Of a stretch of 64,000 nucleotides of DNA, positions 1 to 10,846 are shown piece by piece (position 1 is the stretch's first letter; the number at the start of each line of letters is the position of its first letter). The stretch comes from Xenorhabdus griffiniae. GTDB lineage: Bacteria; Pseudomonadota; Gammaproteobacteria; Enterobacterales; Enterobacteriaceae. A program made the translations under genes and the position numbers. Under the pieces are notes generated by a model. That model worked only from the letters and a program-made list of their open reading frames with translations. It was not told the origin of the DNA and did no database searches. Location of the stretch: assembly GCF_037265215.1 (NCBI RefSeq), contig NZ_CP147737.1, positions 1,706,001 through 1,770,000 of the forward strand. The letters are read 5' to 3'.

Positions 1-621
1 ATCGAACAGGAGTTCAGGACCTGTCTGTATTAATCCGATTGGGAAGAAGATAAAGGCTGCAATAAGTGAGCCGATAGACACTGTCGCGGCACCATAGCCC
101 GCTCCAGCACGTTGTCCAAAGATAATATAGAGCGCCCAAAAAACACCGGCTCCCAGTGCATACAAAATACCGATAGGATCGAGTGTATTGACGCTATTTC
201 CGATTGGCAGCAGGAAGCTTAATCCGGCAATAACCAAGGCAATCCAGAGAAAATCCAGAGGACGGCGGGAAGAAAACATGGCTACCGCTAAAGGTCCGGT
301 AAACTCAAGTGCAACGGCAATGCCGAGCGGAATTCGGGATAAGGACATATAAAACAGGTAGTTCATCGCCCCTAAAGAAATGCCGTAGGCGAAAAGCGGG
401 AACAATGAAGAACGCTGAAACTTTAACCGCCACGGTTTGAAAATCAGAAATAGAATAATTGTGCCTAATGCAAGTCTCAGGGCTGTGACACCGGGCGCGC
501 CAATGACAGGAAATATTGTTTTAGCCAGAGAAGCCCCGGCTTGAATTGATGTCATTGACAGTAACAATAAAATCACAGGAAGCAGTGAAAAAGACGCTGC
601 CCGATGCTTGGAAAGAGACAT
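1..621 (-). CDS. rhtA: RhtA-type threonine/homoserine exporter, 3' part cut by window edge
   Basis: Inner-membrane EamA-family exporter; RhtA exports threonine and homoserine. The first 207 residues lie in the window and the reading frame runs off base 1. The start is ATG at 621. The translation carries the RhtA-typical segments GASLAKTIFP, GAPGVTALRLALGT, FKPWRL and GIAVALEFTGPLAVA, with about six hydrophobic segments visible. These match E. coli RhtA closely as remembered. In E. coli rhtA lies in the same map region as ybiT and moeBA, which agrees with the neighbours here. The C-terminal third is not visible. Confidence 0.88.
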   Translation of the reverse strand, partial: MSLSKHRAASFSLLPVILLLLSMTSIQAGASLAKTIFPVIGAPGVTALRLALGTIILFLIFKPWRLKFQRSSLFPLFAYGISLGAMNYLFYMSLSRIPLGIAVALEFTGPLAVAMFSSRRPLDFLWIALVIAGLSFLLPIGNSVNTLDPIGILYALGAGVFWALYIIFGQRAGAGYGAATVSIGSLIAAFIFFPIGLIQTGPELLFD

Positions 622-811
622 TTTAAAGAAACCTCAGTTACAACGTGTTATTTAAGGGCGCCATCTTCGCAGTGAAATGGATATAACTCAACAGTATTAT
701 CAGTTGTATGCTTGTTAGCAGACGATGCTCCCCTGATGCTTGACCATTTTAATAATTACATTATCCTGTTGGTTGAAATTTATACTAACTGAAAGTAATC
801 GAGAAAAACTG

Positions 812-1276
812 ATGATAATAAGAACGGCTACTATGCGGGATATTGAAGCTATTTTATCTCTTTATAGCATATTGTTTAGTGAAATGGTGGTGTTGCAGCC
901 GGATAGAATGCAAGCAGCTGAACAAGAGAGAGATTTTATTGTTTCCAACATCAATAACGATAAGTTTCATTTACTGGTTGCGGAAGATGGGAATGGCAAT
1001 ATTAAAGGTTTTGCTATTGCTCAGGAGCAAAAAACACCCCCCTTCAATTGCCTGGTTCCGAGAACTTATGGTCATGTTTTTGACTTAATGGTAAGTCAGG
1101 ATGCCAGAAATCTTGGTGTTGGTCAGAAGTTACTGGCTGGTATGAAAAAGTGGGCGCAAGAAAATCATTATTCACATCTTGAGCTGAGTGTATTATCCCA
1201 GAATGTTGATGCGATACGCTTTTATATCAGAGAAGGGTATCAAGAGGTCAGCAGGACGATGGCAATTATTTTGTGA
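812..1276 (+). CDS. GNAT-family N-acetyltransferase
   Basis: A 154-residue single-domain GNAT acetyltransferase; the substrate is unknown. Acetyl-CoA binding motif A is visible as ARNLGVGQKLL (residues 98-108), and a motif B-like segment NVDAIRFYIREGY lies at residues 131-143. An earlier in-frame start at 740 would add 24 residues (MTILIITLSCW...) that do not fit the GNAT fold, so ATG 812 is preferred: the protein then begins MIIRTATMRDIEAI, as GNAT proteins usually do. It stands alone between rhtA (divergent) and a convergent oxidoreductase, with a palindromic repeat 10 bases after its stop. Family call firm, function open. Confidence 0.8.
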   Translation: MIIRTATMRDIEAILSLYSILFSEMVVLQPDRMQAAEQERDFIVSNINNDKFHLLVAEDGNGNIKGFAIAQEQKTPPFNCLVPRTYGHVFDLMVSQDARNLGVGQKLLAGMKKWAQENHYSHLELSVLSQNVDAIRFYIREGYQEVSRTMAIIL

Positions 1277-1286
1277 ACAGAAATAA

Positions 1287-1391
1287 TATACGCATTAAAC
1301 TTCAAGTTGCAATTTACAACACGATATGAAACCTGATTTCTTCCCGCTTCGCGGGAAGAAATCACACGCATCTTGAAGTTAGATTGGTATA
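1287..1391 (-). repeat. Palindromic intergenic repeat, unit 1
   Basis: Full-length ~105-base unit in reverse orientation. It begins TATACGCATTAAACTTCAAG and ends GTTAGATTGGTATA, with a central hairpin TTCCCGCTTCGCGGGAA. It lies between the convergent GNAT and oxidoreductase genes. The ends form imperfect inverted repeats. Confidence 0.93.
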
Positions 1392-1410
1392 AACAGTAAC
1401 ATTAAGCCAG

Positions 1411-2412
1411 TTAGGAAATAATATTTGCAGCAGTCCGATATTCTTTTAATACTTCATCCATAACCCAACTGGTGCGGGCGGCAGATTCACCTGTGGATGG
1501 ACAATTGCCATTTACTTGTATGTTATTAATCATTGTCTGGATGAATGGCATTTGGATATGTTTTGGATTTTCGAAATGATATTGGTGTAATTGATTATTT
1601 TCGTCATAGTGTGAAATGGGGGAATCACCAAATGTGGCAAAAACGATTTTGCCTTTTGTACCGATAATTTCGACTTTATCCTCACGAGAACTGGCGACAA
1701 AATTCCAAATGCCAACTCCCTGAACATGATTTTCGAACATAAATGACATGGAAACACAGTCTTCGGCGGGATAGGCTTTTGCCTGTGAATTGGCATGTCC
1801 TTTGACTGAGATAATTTTTCCCAGCAGAAAATCCAATATATCCAGTGTATGGCACGCTAAATCAACAAATAAACCACCACCAGATATTTCTGGTTGTACA
1901 AACCAGGGTAAATTATTGGGATCTTGATAGATAGACGCCATTTCCCTAAATTGCATACAATTGACTATCCGTGGTGTACCAATTGCGCCAGAATCAATTA
2001 ATTCTTTTATTTTAATAAACCTTGGTAATGCTCTGCGGTAATAAGCGACGAACAAGGGAACTTTTTGAAATCGGCAGATAGCAATCATTTCGTTGCATTC
2101 TTCAAAGGTTAATGCCATGGGTTTTTCGACATAAACACTTTTGCCAGCTTGTGCTGCTAAAATAGTATATTTTTTGTGGGTAGAAGGTGGGGTTGCAATA
2201 TAAACAGCATCAACTTCCGGATCATTAACCAACGATTCGGCATCCGAGTACCATTTTCGGATATTATGCCGTTCGGCAAAATCTTTGGCTAAATCCGCAT
2301 TGCGACGCATGACGGCGACTAATTCTGAATTCCCTAATTTATAAAAAGCTGGGCCACTTTTTACTTCTGTTACGTCACCACAACCTATAATACCCCATCT
2401 TACTTTTTGCAT
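1411..2412 (-). CDS. Gfo/Idh/MocA-family NAD(P)-dependent oxidoreductase
   Basis: A 333-residue cytoplasmic oxidoreductase of the Gfo/Idh/MocA family, which oxidises or reduces sugars, inositols and related hydroxyl compounds. The N-terminal Rossmann fold shows GIIGCGDV (residues 7-14), and the family's catalytic-lysine motif is VEKPMA (95-100). The C-terminal domain contains GGGLFVDLACHTLDIL, the usual substrate-site segment. A TTG at 2433 would add seven residues; ATG 2412 is preferred because a GGA ribosome-binding sequence lies 8 bases upstream and the protein then starts just before the Rossmann strand. No neighbouring pathway genes indicate a substrate. Family sure, specificity unknown. 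Confidence 0.82.
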   Translation of the reverse strand: MQKVRWGIIGCGDVTEVKSGPAFYKLGNSELVAVMRRNADLAKDFAERHNIRKWYSDAESLVNDPEVDAVYIATPPSTHKKYTILAAQAGKSVYVEKPMALTFEECNEMIAICRFQKVPLFVAYYRRALPRFIKIKELIDSGAIGTPRIVNCMQFREMASIYQDPNNLPWFVQPEISGGGLFVDLACHTLDILDFLLGKIISVKGHANSQAKAYPAEDCVSMSFMFENHVQGVGIWNFVASSREDKVEIIGTKGKIVFATFGDSPISHYDENNQLHQYHFENPKHIQMPFIQTMINNIQVNGNCPSTGESAARTSWVMDEVLKEYRTAANIIS

Positions 2413-2676
2413 TGTGTTTTTCCGGTATATCAATTTGATGATTTGTAAAATATAGAGGAAAGTTTATAACAGTACCGTTTTCTATTCTATATTTCTCTGT
2501 CCAATAGATTAGTTTATTTTATGGAAAAATGATTAATATTCAGTGTGTTATTTGAGGTGATGCCCTGATTTTGAAAGTGGGTAACGCATTCTGGCGATAC
2601 TTTTCTTCTATTGTGGCATAATGCGCGGCTATCAGTTTTATCATCTCCCTTTTATTCACTTATAAGAGCAACAGTT

Positions 2677-4272
2677 GTGTTAAGTACAAACAACATCACT
2701 ATGCAGTTTGGCAGTAAGCCACTGTTTGAAAATATTTCTGTCAAATTCGGTAACGGTAACCGCTATGGTTTGATTGGGGCGAATGGGGCAGGTAAATCTA
2801 CTTTCATGAAAATCCTGGGCAGAGATTTAACCCCAACTTCCGGTAATGTCAGCCTTGATCCTAACGAGCGTATGGGTAAGTTGCGCCAGGATCAGTTTGC
2901 TTTCGAAGAATATACCGTGTTGGATACCGTCATCATGGGGCACCAGGAACTGTGGGAAGTCAAACAGGAGCGTGACCGCATTTATGCGATGGCAGAAATG
3001 AGCGAAGAAGATGGTTATCGTGTCGCGGATCTGGAAGTCGCTTATGGTGAGATGGATGGTTACAGTGCAGAAGCGCGTGCTGGCGAATTGTTGCTGGGTG
3101 TCGGTATTCCCGTTGAGCAGCATTATGGCTTGATGAGTGCAGTAGCACCGGGCTGGAAATTGCGTGTATTGCTGGCACAAGCCTTGTTTTCCAATCCTGA
3201 CGTTCTGCTGCTCGATGAGCCAACCAACAACCTGGATATCGATACTATCCGTTGGTTGGAGCAAGTGCTCAACGAACGTAACAGCACCATGATCATTATT
3301 TCCCATGACCGCCATTTCCTGAATACGGTATGTACACATATGGCCGATCTGGATTATGGCGAACTGCGTCTATTCCCTGGTAACTATGATGAGTACATGA
3401 TTGCCGCAACGCAAGCGCGTGAACGTCTGTTGGCCGATAATGCCAAGAAAAAGGCACAGATTGCTGACTTGCAGGCATTCGTTAGCCGTTTTAGTGCTAA
3501 TGCTTCTAAGTCTAAACAGGCAACTTCCCGTGCCCGCCAAATTGACAAGATCCAGTTGGAAGAGGTAAAGGCTTCCAGCCGTCAGAATCCTTATATCCGC
3601 TTTGAGCAAGAGAAGAAACTGTTCCGTAATGCGCTGGAATTGGAGGGATTAACCAAGGGATACGATAACGAACCCCTGTTTAAAAATCTAAATTTGCTGA
3701 TGGAAGTCGGCGAAAAGATGGCGGTAATCGGTGAAAACGGTATTGGTAAAACGACTCTTCTGAAGACGCTGATTGGTGAGGAAACGCCAAATAGCGGCAC
3801 CATTAAATGGTCTGAAAATAGCACGATTGGTTATTATGCGCAGGATCATGCCAGTGATTTTAACTGTGATATGACGGTGTTTGAGTGGATGAGCCAATGG
3901 AAGCGCGAAGGCGATGATGAACAGGCTGTACGCAGTATTCTTGGTCGCTTGTTGTTTGGGCAGGATGATATCAAGAAGAAAGTGGGTGTGCTTTCCGGTG
4001 GTGAGCAAGGCCGGATGCTGTTTGGCAAGCTGATGATGCATAAGCCGAATATTCTGGTCATGGATGAACCGACTAACCACCTAGATATGGAATCTATCGA
4101 GTCTTTGAACCTTGCGTTGGAACTCTACCAGGGAACGCTGATTTTCGTCTCCCATGACCGTGCCTTTGTGAGTTCACTGGCTAGCCGTATTTTGGAAATT
4201 AAATCTGACAAGGTTATTGATTTTAAAGGTACTTATGATGAGTATCTGAGAAGTCAAGGTATTGGCGAATAA
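2677..4272 (+). CDS. ybiT: ABC-F family ATPase YbiT
   Basis: A 531-residue soluble ABC-F protein: two ATP-binding cassettes joined by a charged linker and no membrane segments, a family that acts on ribosomes. Cassette 1 has Walker [10 protein letters not shown] (residues 34-42) and Walker [12 protein letters not shown]; cassette 2 has GENGIGKTT, signature LSGGEQGR and Walker [12 protein letters not shown]. Cassette 1 has a poorly conserved signature (AVAPGWKLR), which I also recall for YbiT. The start is the GTG at 2677, behind AAGAG; it gives the E. coli length (530 aa) and an N-terminus ([11 protein letters not shown]) that aligns. An upstream TTG at 2611 adds an unsupported extension. Confidence 0.93.
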   Translation: MLSTNNITMQFGSKPLFENISVKFGNGNRYGLIGANGAGKSTFMKILGRDLTPTSGNVSLDPNERMGKLRQDQFAFEEYTVLDTVIMGHQELWEVKQERDRIYAMAEMSEEDGYRVADLEVAYGEMDGYSAEARAGELLLGVGIPVEQHYGLMSAVAPGWKLRVLLAQALFSNPDVLLLDEPTNNLDIDTIRWLEQVLNERNSTMIIISHDRHFLNTVCTHMADLDYGELRLFPGNYDEYMIAATQARERLLADNAKKKAQIADLQAFVSRFSANASKSKQATSRARQIDKIQLEEVKASSRQNPYIRFEQEKKLFRNALELEGLTKGYDNEPLFKNLNLLMEVGEKMAVIGENGIGKTTLLKTLIGEETPNSGTIKWSENSTIGYYAQDHASDFNCDMTVFEWMSQWKREGDDEQAVRSILGRLLFGQDDIKKKVGVLSGGEQGRMLFGKLMMHKPNILVMDEPTNHLDMESIESLNLALELYQGTLIFVSHDRAFVSSLASRILEIKSDKVIDFKGTYDEYLRSQGIGE

Positions 4273-4289
4273 GACTTTGATATTAACAG

Positions 4290-4326
4290 AGAAACATCCG
4301 GCTCAATTGGGCTGGATGTTTCTTTA
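4290..4326. terminator. Stem-loop between convergent ybiT and moeB
   Basis: AGAAACATCC pairs with GGATGTTTCT (10 bp), with a further GCTC/GGGC inner stem and an AATT loop. Only a weak T tract (TTTCTTTAT) follows on the plus strand. It lies between two convergent genes and probably serves ybiT. Confidence 0.6.
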
Positions 4327-4351
4327 TCAAAATAAGTTTTCAACGACATAT

Positions 4352-5107
4352 TCACTGCGACCGGCAAACTTCACATAAAGGATCTTGCCGCAACGTTATT
4401 TGGCGAAATTGCATTGTCATTGCATCAAAAAGTAATACTTTGCCGTGACAGGTTTGCCCGTATTGGGTCAGTAGCTTAATTGTTTCCATTGCCTGCAATG
4501 AGCCGATAGTTCCTACCAATGGCGCCATAACACCTGCTTCAACACAAGTCAGGCTGTTTTCGCCAAACAAACGACTCAGGCAACGGTAACAGGGGGTTTC
4601 CGGTTGGTAAGTAAAGACGGAAAGCTGGCCTTCCATGCGGATCGCAGCACCCGAAACCAATGTTATTTTACGGCCATAACACAGACGATTGAGTTGTTCA
4701 CGAATGGCAACATTATCTGTACAGTCGAGTACAATTTCATGTTGGCTGATTAACTCATCTAACGCCGGATCATCCAATAGTCCTTCAATGGGATTGATGG
4801 CGATATGTGGATTGATCTCCCGCAGGGTCAGCGCCGCGGAATGCACTTTTGCCATACCAATACGCTCATCGCGGTGGAGGATCTGCCGTTGCAAATTGGA
4901 AAGGGAAACCGTGTCAAAATCCAGCAGGGTGATTGTTCCAATACCTGCCGCTGCAAGATATTGGGAAGCAGCGCAACCCAGCCCCCCAGCTCCCACTATC
5001 AACACCTTGGCTGATTTTAATTTTTCCTGCCCGTCGAAATCGAAACCACGTAAGACAATTTGTCGGTTATAACGCAACGTTTCTTCATCAGTAAGTTCGA
5101 CTGCCAT
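4352..5107 (-). CDS. moeB: Molybdopterin-synthase adenylyltransferase MoeB
   Basis: E1-like enzyme that adenylates the C-terminal glycine of MoaD so that sulfur can be loaded for molybdopterin synthesis. 251 residues (E. coli 249). Seen: nucleotide-binding GAGGLG (39-44), the Arg/Asp-rich ATP site downstream (DRDERIGMAK region), D131 in LDCTDN, and the structural zinc pairs C173/C176 (CYRC) and C245/C248 (CEVC). Start ATG 5107. It is the second gene of a moeA-moeB pair, but here 112 bases separate them and hold a shortened palindromic repeat. Confidence 0.96.
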   Translation of the reverse strand: MAVELTDEETLRYNRQIVLRGFDFDGQEKLKSAKVLIVGAGGLGCAASQYLAAAGIGTITLLDFDTVSLSNLQRQILHRDERIGMAKVHSAALTLREINPHIAINPIEGLLDDPALDELISQHEIVLDCTDNVAIREQLNRLCYGRKITLVSGAAIRMEGQLSVFTYQPETPCYRCLSRLFGENSLTCVEAGVMAPLVGTIGSLQAMETIKLLTQYGQTCHGKVLLFDAMTMQFRQITLRQDPLCEVCRSQ

Positions 5108-5126
5108 GTTTCATTATCTTCTTAGT

Positions 5127-5200
5127 TATACGCATTAAACTGCAAGTTGCATTTACAACACTCTATGAAATCACACGCATCTTGAAGTTAGATTGGTATA
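5127..5200 (-). repeat. Palindromic intergenic repeat, unit 2 (internally deleted)
   Basis: 74-base derivative that keeps both ends (TATACGCATTAAACTGCAAG ... GTTAGATTGGTATA) but has lost the left arm and loop of the central GC hairpin. It sits between moeA and moeB, within what is normally one operon. Confidence 0.9.
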
Positions 5201-5219
5201 TTAGTTTTTCAATTACTGG

Positions 5220-6458
5220 TTATTTCAATAAATAGTTAAAAAACTCGATTTGTACCGTTTCACCAGCAGCAACATGCCCACGTTCCCGTTCCAACACAAT
5301 AAAACAGTTGCCGAGGTTATATGAACTAAAGATATGGGAACCTTGATGCCCTGTAGTTTGTACCTCTAATTCACCTTGTTCATTAAGTGAAGCAATACCA
5401 CGTTGGAAATCCAGTCTGCCAGGGGATTTTTTCAAAGGTGTTGTCGTCTTGGCTGTGAGACGCATAGGTGGTTGCCATGCAGAAAAACCCGCTAAATGGG
5501 CAATCAATGGTTGTACTAATTGGTAGAACGTGAGTACGGCAGACACAGGGTTACCTGGCAAGCCGCAGAACCAGGCATTTTCCAATTTTCCAAAAGCGAA
5601 AGGTTTTCCCGGTTTGATAGCGAGTTTCCAAAAACTAATTTTTCCTATTTCGTCTAAAATTTGTCTGGTGTAATCCGCTTCACCGACAGAAACGCCACCA
5701 CTGCTGATCACTAAATCTGCTTGTTTATCTGCTTCAATAAAGGTCTGGCGCAATGCATCAGGATCATCGCGGATTACGCCAAGATCGATAATTTCACAAT
5801 CCAGTTTTTCCAGCATCAGGCGAATAGCAAATCGGTTGGTATCGTAAATTTGGCCTGCCTGTAAGGGTTTACCGATGGCTTGTAACTCATCACCGGTAGA
5901 AAAAATGGCAACTTTCAGTTTGCGGACAACATCAATCGTTGCAATACCTAGCGAAGCAATCAGCGGTAATTGTGCTGTGGAGAGCTTAATCCCTTTTGGC
6001 AATACCACCGCATTTTGGCTGATATCTTCCCCAATGGTGCGAATATTCTGCCCTGGTTTTACCGGATGGGGGAAGCGAATGCCTGTTTCGGTAACCTCCG
6101 TTTGTTCTTGCATCACAACAGCATCAGTGCCAGGAGGAATGGGGGCACCAGTCATAATGCGGATGCAACTGCCGTTCGGCCATTCTTGCTGAAACGGCAT
6201 ACCAGCCAGCGCCTTACCTGCCACTGGTAAGATGTGGTTTTCGTGCAGATCTGCCAGGCGAATGGCATAACCGTCCATTGCTGAGTTATCAAACGAGGGT
6301 ACGTTGATCGGGGAAATGATATCAGTGGCGGTAATTCGGTTCGCAGATTCAGTCAGGTTAATGGTTTCTGTCGTGATCAAAGGGGTAGCAGTGAGGGGAA
6401 CGGTGTGTGTCAGTAATGTTTCTAGTGCTTGCTCAAGTGAGGTATGACAGTGATCCAT
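5220..6458 (-). CDS. moeA: Molybdopterin molybdenumtransferase MoeA
   Basis: Inserts molybdate into adenylated molybdopterin to give the mature cofactor. 412 residues (E. coli 411). Seen: the N-terminal segment [31 protein letters not shown], the MPT-binding core IFSTGDEL and [12 protein letters not shown], and C-terminal [10 protein letters not shown]. The start ATG 6458 is preceded by AGGGAG. It is first in the moeA-moeB transcript. Upstream, CCGCAA-A-TTGCGG forms a small palindrome (about 6476-6488) of unknown role; I see no molybdenum-cofactor riboswitch fold. Confidence 0.96.
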   Translation of the reverse strand: MDHCHTSLEQALETLLTHTVPLTATPLITTETINLTESANRITATDIISPINVPSFDNSAMDGYAIRLADLHENHILPVAGKALAGMPFQQEWPNGSCIRIMTGAPIPPGTDAVVMQEQTEVTETGIRFPHPVKPGQNIRTIGEDISQNAVVLPKGIKLSTAQLPLIASLGIATIDVVRKLKVAIFSTGDELQAIGKPLQAGQIYDTNRFAIRLMLEKLDCEIIDLGVIRDDPDALRQTFIEADKQADLVISSGGVSVGEADYTRQILDEIGKISFWKLAIKPGKPFAFGKLENAWFCGLPGNPVSAVLTFYQLVQPLIAHLAGFSAWQPPMRLTAKTTTPLKKSPGRLDFQRGIASLNEQGELEVQTTGHQGSHIFSSYNLGNCFIVLERERGHVAAGETVQIEFFNYLLK

Positions 6459-6667
6459 AAGAAACTCCCTATACGCCGCAAATTGCGGGCAACTGTTTAT
6501 TCTTGTAGGGGATGCATTATGGCAAAGATTGCATTGTTGGGGAATGACAGGCGATGGTGACTGCCACAGAGAGAGGTTTGTTAAGAAAAGATGTATATTA
6601 TATTCATGATTTGTTATAACTGGATGATGCCCTCCAAACTAATTAATTTTATTACTATTTAATCACT

Positions 6668-7852
6668 ATGAAAAATCAAACTGTTACATCTCTTCATCGT
6701 AATTATCAAGCTTTTCAGATTGCATTAAGTGGCTTCCTCGCTTTGGTTGTTGCAATGGGAATAGGACGCTTTACTTTTACCCCACAAGTTCCATTAATGA
6801 TCGCTGAGTCACAACTCACGTTAACGAGTGCGGGGATAGTTGCAGCATTCAATTACCTCGGCTATCTGGCGGGTTCTTATGATGCCATGCGGGCGCAACG
6901 TTTTGTAGAATACCGTTTGTGGAGCGGTTTGTGGGGATCTGTCATTATCACCTTGCTTTCTGCATTGTTGGATGGCCCGATATTACACAGTATTGCCCGC
7001 TTTTTTATTGGCTGGGCCAGTGGTTGGACGCTGGTATTGGTTGCCGCATGGACGAATGATGAATTGGCAAAATTGAATCGTCCGGGGTTGAGTGCAGCCG
7101 TTTTCTCAGGGACCGGAGTGGGGATATTTATCAGTGGCATGGTAGCAATAGGGCTCCAGTCCTGGCAGATGAGCGCAGCCAGTGCGTGGATGTTATATGG
7201 CATCCTGGCGCTGTTATTCAGCATTTATGTCAGTCGTTATCTGCCCCGCAGCGGTGAATTGCACCGTCCGCAGACGGCAATCCAAACCTTGAGTCTGACA
7301 CCGAAAATCAAGCGATTAGTGTGGTGTTATAGCCTGGCTGGATTTGGCTATATTTTGCCTGCGACATTTCTTTCCCAAATGGCGACAGTGCGTTTTCCTG
7401 ATAGCTTGTTTGCCCAGTTTGTCTGGCCAATATTTGGTGGTGCTTCGGTCATTGGCATTATGTTAGGAATTTTGTTGCGTAATGTATCAACATCCCAAAT
7501 TCGTCTGGCGGTGACGTTATGGCTTCAGGCACTAGGTATCCTGATTGCGGAAATGTTGCCGGGCATTAGTGGTTTGATGATTGGGGCATTGCTGATAGGC
7601 GGTGGATTTATGTGTGTAGTACAGCTTGCTTTGCAGTATGGCCGTGAATTGGCGCCCAATCATGCCCGTTATATGGCGGGATTGCTGACCACGGGCTATG
7701 CATTGGGACAATTGGTCGGGCCAATGTTATCCGCTACTTCGACATGGCTGACAGGCAAACTGGAACCTGCGTTGTATATCGCATTTATTGGGTTGCTCAT
7801 TGCTGGTTTGCTGGTATTTTATCGCACCAATACTCATCGTGAGCCATCCTGA
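6668..7852 (+). CDS. YbfB/YjiJ-family MFS transporter
   Basis: 394-residue inner-membrane protein with about 12 hydrophobic segments. The N-terminal segment GFLALVVAMGIGRFTFTPQVPLM, interrupted here only for description, and the following YLGYLAGS are characteristic of the YbfB/YjiJ branch of the major facilitator superfamily. The substrate is unknown. ATG 6668 begins MKNQTVTSLHRNYQ, a short cytoplasmic tail before TM1. The gene stands alone between divergent moeA and folE, with no co-transcribed partner to suggest a substrate. Confidence 0.8.
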   Translation: MKNQTVTSLHRNYQAFQIALSGFLALVVAMGIGRFTFTPQVPLMIAESQLTLTSAGIVAAFNYLGYLAGSYDAMRAQRFVEYRLWSGLWGSVIITLLSALLDGPILHSIARFFIGWASGWTLVLVAAWTNDELAKLNRPGLSAAVFSGTGVGIFISGMVAIGLQSWQMSAASAWMLYGILALLFSIYVSRYLPRSGELHRPQTAIQTLSLTPKIKRLVWCYSLAGFGYILPATFLSQMATVRFPDSLFAQFVWPIFGGASVIGIMLGILLRNVSTSQIRLAVTLWLQALGILIAEMLPGISGLMIGALLIGGGFMCVVQLALQYGRELAPNHARYMAGLLTTGYALGQLVGPMLSATSTWLTGKLEPALYIAFIGLLIAGLLVFYRTNTHREPS

Positions 7853-8026
7853 TTTGGTGCATTGATGATATACAGGTATAGTTATGCGCTTATTCGTGCA
7901 AACGATATATGCGTAGAACAAGATAATAAAGTCGATATTGTGTGGTATTACATTCGCTGATATCTGCGTAAAATAAGCGTCCCGATTTCCCGTCAAGTAA
8001 CGGAAATATTTACCTTGGAGAAACTG

Positions 8027-8695
8027 ATGTCATCCCTAAGTACAGAAGCTGCGCTGGTGCATTCGGCACTGGTTGCCCGTGGTCTTGAAACCCCATTGCG
8101 TGGACAAACTTTGGCGCCAGAGGTGCGTAAAGTACGCATTGAGGAACACATGACAGAAATTATGAAGCTGTTAAATCTCGATTTGAGTGATGACAGTTTG
8201 GCAGATACGCCCGCTCGTATCGCGAAAATGTATGTGGATGAGATATTCTCAGGGTTGGACTATAACAATTTCCCGAAAATTACGCTGATAGAAAATAAAA
8301 TGAAAGTGGATGAAATGGTAACAGTGCGTGATATTACGATGACCAGCACTTGTGAACACCATTTTGTCACTATTGATGGCAAAGCCACGGTTGCTTATAT
8401 TCCTAAAGATAAAGTTATTGGTTTGTCGAAGATTAATCGCATTGTTCAGTTTTTTGCCCAGCGTCCACAAGTGCAGGAACGCTTAACACAGCAGATCCTG
8501 ATTGCTCTGCAAACTTTGCTTGGTACAAACAATGTTGCTGTTTCCATTGATGCTGTCCATTATTGCGTGAAAGCACGTGGTATTCGCGATGCAACCAGTA
8601 CCACGACAACGACTTCTCTGGGAGGGTTATTTAAAACCAGCCAGAATACACGACAGGAATTCCTGCGTGCTGTGCGTCACCTGCATTTGTCATGA
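8027..8695 (+). CDS. folE: GTP cyclohydrolase I (FolE)
   Basis: Converts GTP to 7,8-dihydroneopterin triphosphate, the first step of tetrahydrofolate synthesis; a cytoplasmic homodecamer. 222 residues, equal to E. coli. Zinc ligands are visible as C109, H112 and C180 in TSTCEHHF and [10 protein letters not shown]. The start is ATG 8027, behind TTGGAG; an in-frame TTG at 8015 would add MEKL and overlaps that ribosome-binding site. It is followed 15 bases later by yeiB, the same pair as in E. coli. Confidence 0.96.
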   Translation: MSSLSTEAALVHSALVARGLETPLRGQTLAPEVRKVRIEEHMTEIMKLLNLDLSDDSLADTPARIAKMYVDEIFSGLDYNNFPKITLIENKMKVDEMVTVRDITMTSTCEHHFVTIDGKATVAYIPKDKVIGLSKINRIVQFFAQRPQVQERLTQQILIALQTLLGTNNVAVSIDAVHYCVKARGIRDATSTTTTTSLGGLFKTSQNTRQEFLRAVRHLHLS

Positions 8696-8710
8696 TGAAC
8701 TTTTATTATC

Positions 8711-9868
8711 ATGAAACACAGTTGTAATGGGGTAATGTGTCAGAGAATTGAGATAGTTGATAGTGTGCGTGGTTTTGCCATTTTGGGAATATTATTGCTG
8801 AACATTTCCAGTTTTGCTTTGCCATATGCAGCCTCTATGAATTTGTTTTATAAAGATTCAGTCTCGTTCTCTGACGTGATGACATGGTCTGTATTGAATA
8901 CTTTTACTCAGGGAAAATTCCTGTTCATCTTGACGCTGTTGTTCGGCGCATCACTTGAATTGCTTCGGCAGCGGGGACGTGATTGGAATATTTCCCGGTT
9001 ACTGGTTTTGGCTGTTATTGGTTTGCTGCATGGTGTTTTGCTATGGGATGGCGACATTTTGTTGTCATATGGCGTTGTTGGTTTATTGGCATGGCGTTTT
9101 ATCAATACCCGTCAAAAGTTGTTTGGTACAGCGGCGACTTTTTATTTATTCGGCATAATGATGTTTTACCTTTTAGGACTCTTTCCTGTAGGGGAAAATA
9201 ATGCATTTTGGCAGCCGACACCGGAAGATATTTCTTATGAAAGCTACTGGAAAATGTATGGTGGATTATTAGCCATAGAATACCGTATTCGTCAGATAAG
9301 CGGTGCGATGATTGTGGTGATTGTGCAATATGGCTGGCAAATAATGGGGGTTATGCTTTGTGGCGCTATGTTACTACGCAATGGTTGGTTGAAAGGGGAA
9401 TTTAGCCATAATCATTACCGCCGATTGGCATTATGTCTGATCCCTGTTGGTATGCTGGTTCAGGGGATTGCCTTGTCGATACAATATTTATATCCCTACA
9501 GCTATTTCGCATCTTGGACCGTCCGCTACACCATTACTGAATTGGCGACACCGTTGCTAGCATTGGCTTATATTGCATTAATTTATGGATTTTGGCCTGT
9601 CATTTCACGTTGGAAAATCGCGTTTTGGCTCCGGCAGGTCGGGAAAATGGCACTGAGCAGCTACTTGTTACAAACACTGATTTGTACCACACTTTTTTAT
9701 CGCTTTGAGTTATTTGGACAGTTTAGTCGTTTGGAGTTAATGGCATTTATTCCTTTTATCTGGGCATTCAATATTTGGTTTGCTTGCTGGTGGTTGCAAC
9801 GTTATTCTCAGGGGCCGATGGAAAAGCTCTGGCGTAGCTTAACCGCAAAATTGGCCGGTAAGGTTTAG
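8711..9868 (+). CDS. yeiB: DUF418 membrane protein YeiB
   Basis: 385 residues, the length of E. coli YeiB, with about ten hydrophobic segments. Recognisable: DSVRGFAILGILLLNISSF near the N-terminus, LLFGASLELL, LLHGVLLWDGDILLSYGVVGLLAW, and the C-terminal DUF418 segment GKMALSSYLLQTLICTT. Function unproven; DUF418/DUF405 proteins are distantly related to acyltransferase-3-like membrane enzymes. Its position directly after folE matches E. coli folE-yeiB and suggests co-transcription. A repeat follows 23 bases after the stop. Confidence 0.9.
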   Translation: MKHSCNGVMCQRIEIVDSVRGFAILGILLLNISSFALPYAASMNLFYKDSVSFSDVMTWSVLNTFTQGKFLFILTLLFGASLELLRQRGRDWNISRLLVLAVIGLLHGVLLWDGDILLSYGVVGLLAWRFINTRQKLFGTAATFYLFGIMMFYLLGLFPVGENNAFWQPTPEDISYESYWKMYGGLLAIEYRIRQISGAMIVVIVQYGWQIMGVMLCGAMLLRNGWLKGEFSHNHYRRLALCLIPVGMLVQGIALSIQYLYPYSYFASWTVRYTITELATPLLALAYIALIYGFWPVISRWKIAFWLRQVGKMALSSYLLQTLICTTLFYRFELFGQFSRLELMAFIPFIWAFNIWFACWWLQRYSQGPMEKLWRSLTAKLAGKV

Positions 9869-9891
9869 TTTTGTCGCTAAACTGCAATTTT

Positions 9892-9996
9892 TATACGCAT
9901 TAAACTTCAAGTTGCCATTTACAACACTCGATGAAACCTGATTTCTTCCCGCTTCGCGGGGAGAAATCACACGCATCTTGAGGTTAGATTGGTACA
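9892..9996 (-). repeat. Palindromic intergenic repeat, unit 3
   Basis: Full-length reverse unit, TATACGCATTAAACTTCAAG ... AGATTGGTACA, central hairpin with CCCGCTTCGCGGG. The right end is one base off the usual GGTATA. It fills the convergent gap between yeiB and sanA. Confidence 0.92.
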
Positions 9997-10003
9997 TCCA
10001 TTC

Positions 10004-10774
<771 letters not shown>

Positions 10775-10846
10775 CTACTTGACTTGAAATATCGAAGCAA
10801 GTTTTGGGAGGGATCATACCGGAACTAAACTGATTCAATTTAAAAA

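Noticed and set aside
1287..1391. ERIC sequence identity for the repeat
   Set aside because: The size is similar, but the sequence does not match the ERIC consensus as I know it, and the TA-flanked ends differ.
6476..6488. Molybdenum-cofactor riboswitch before moeA
   Set aside because: Only a short CCGCAA-A-TTGCGG palindrome is visible; the multi-helix fold of that riboswitch is not.
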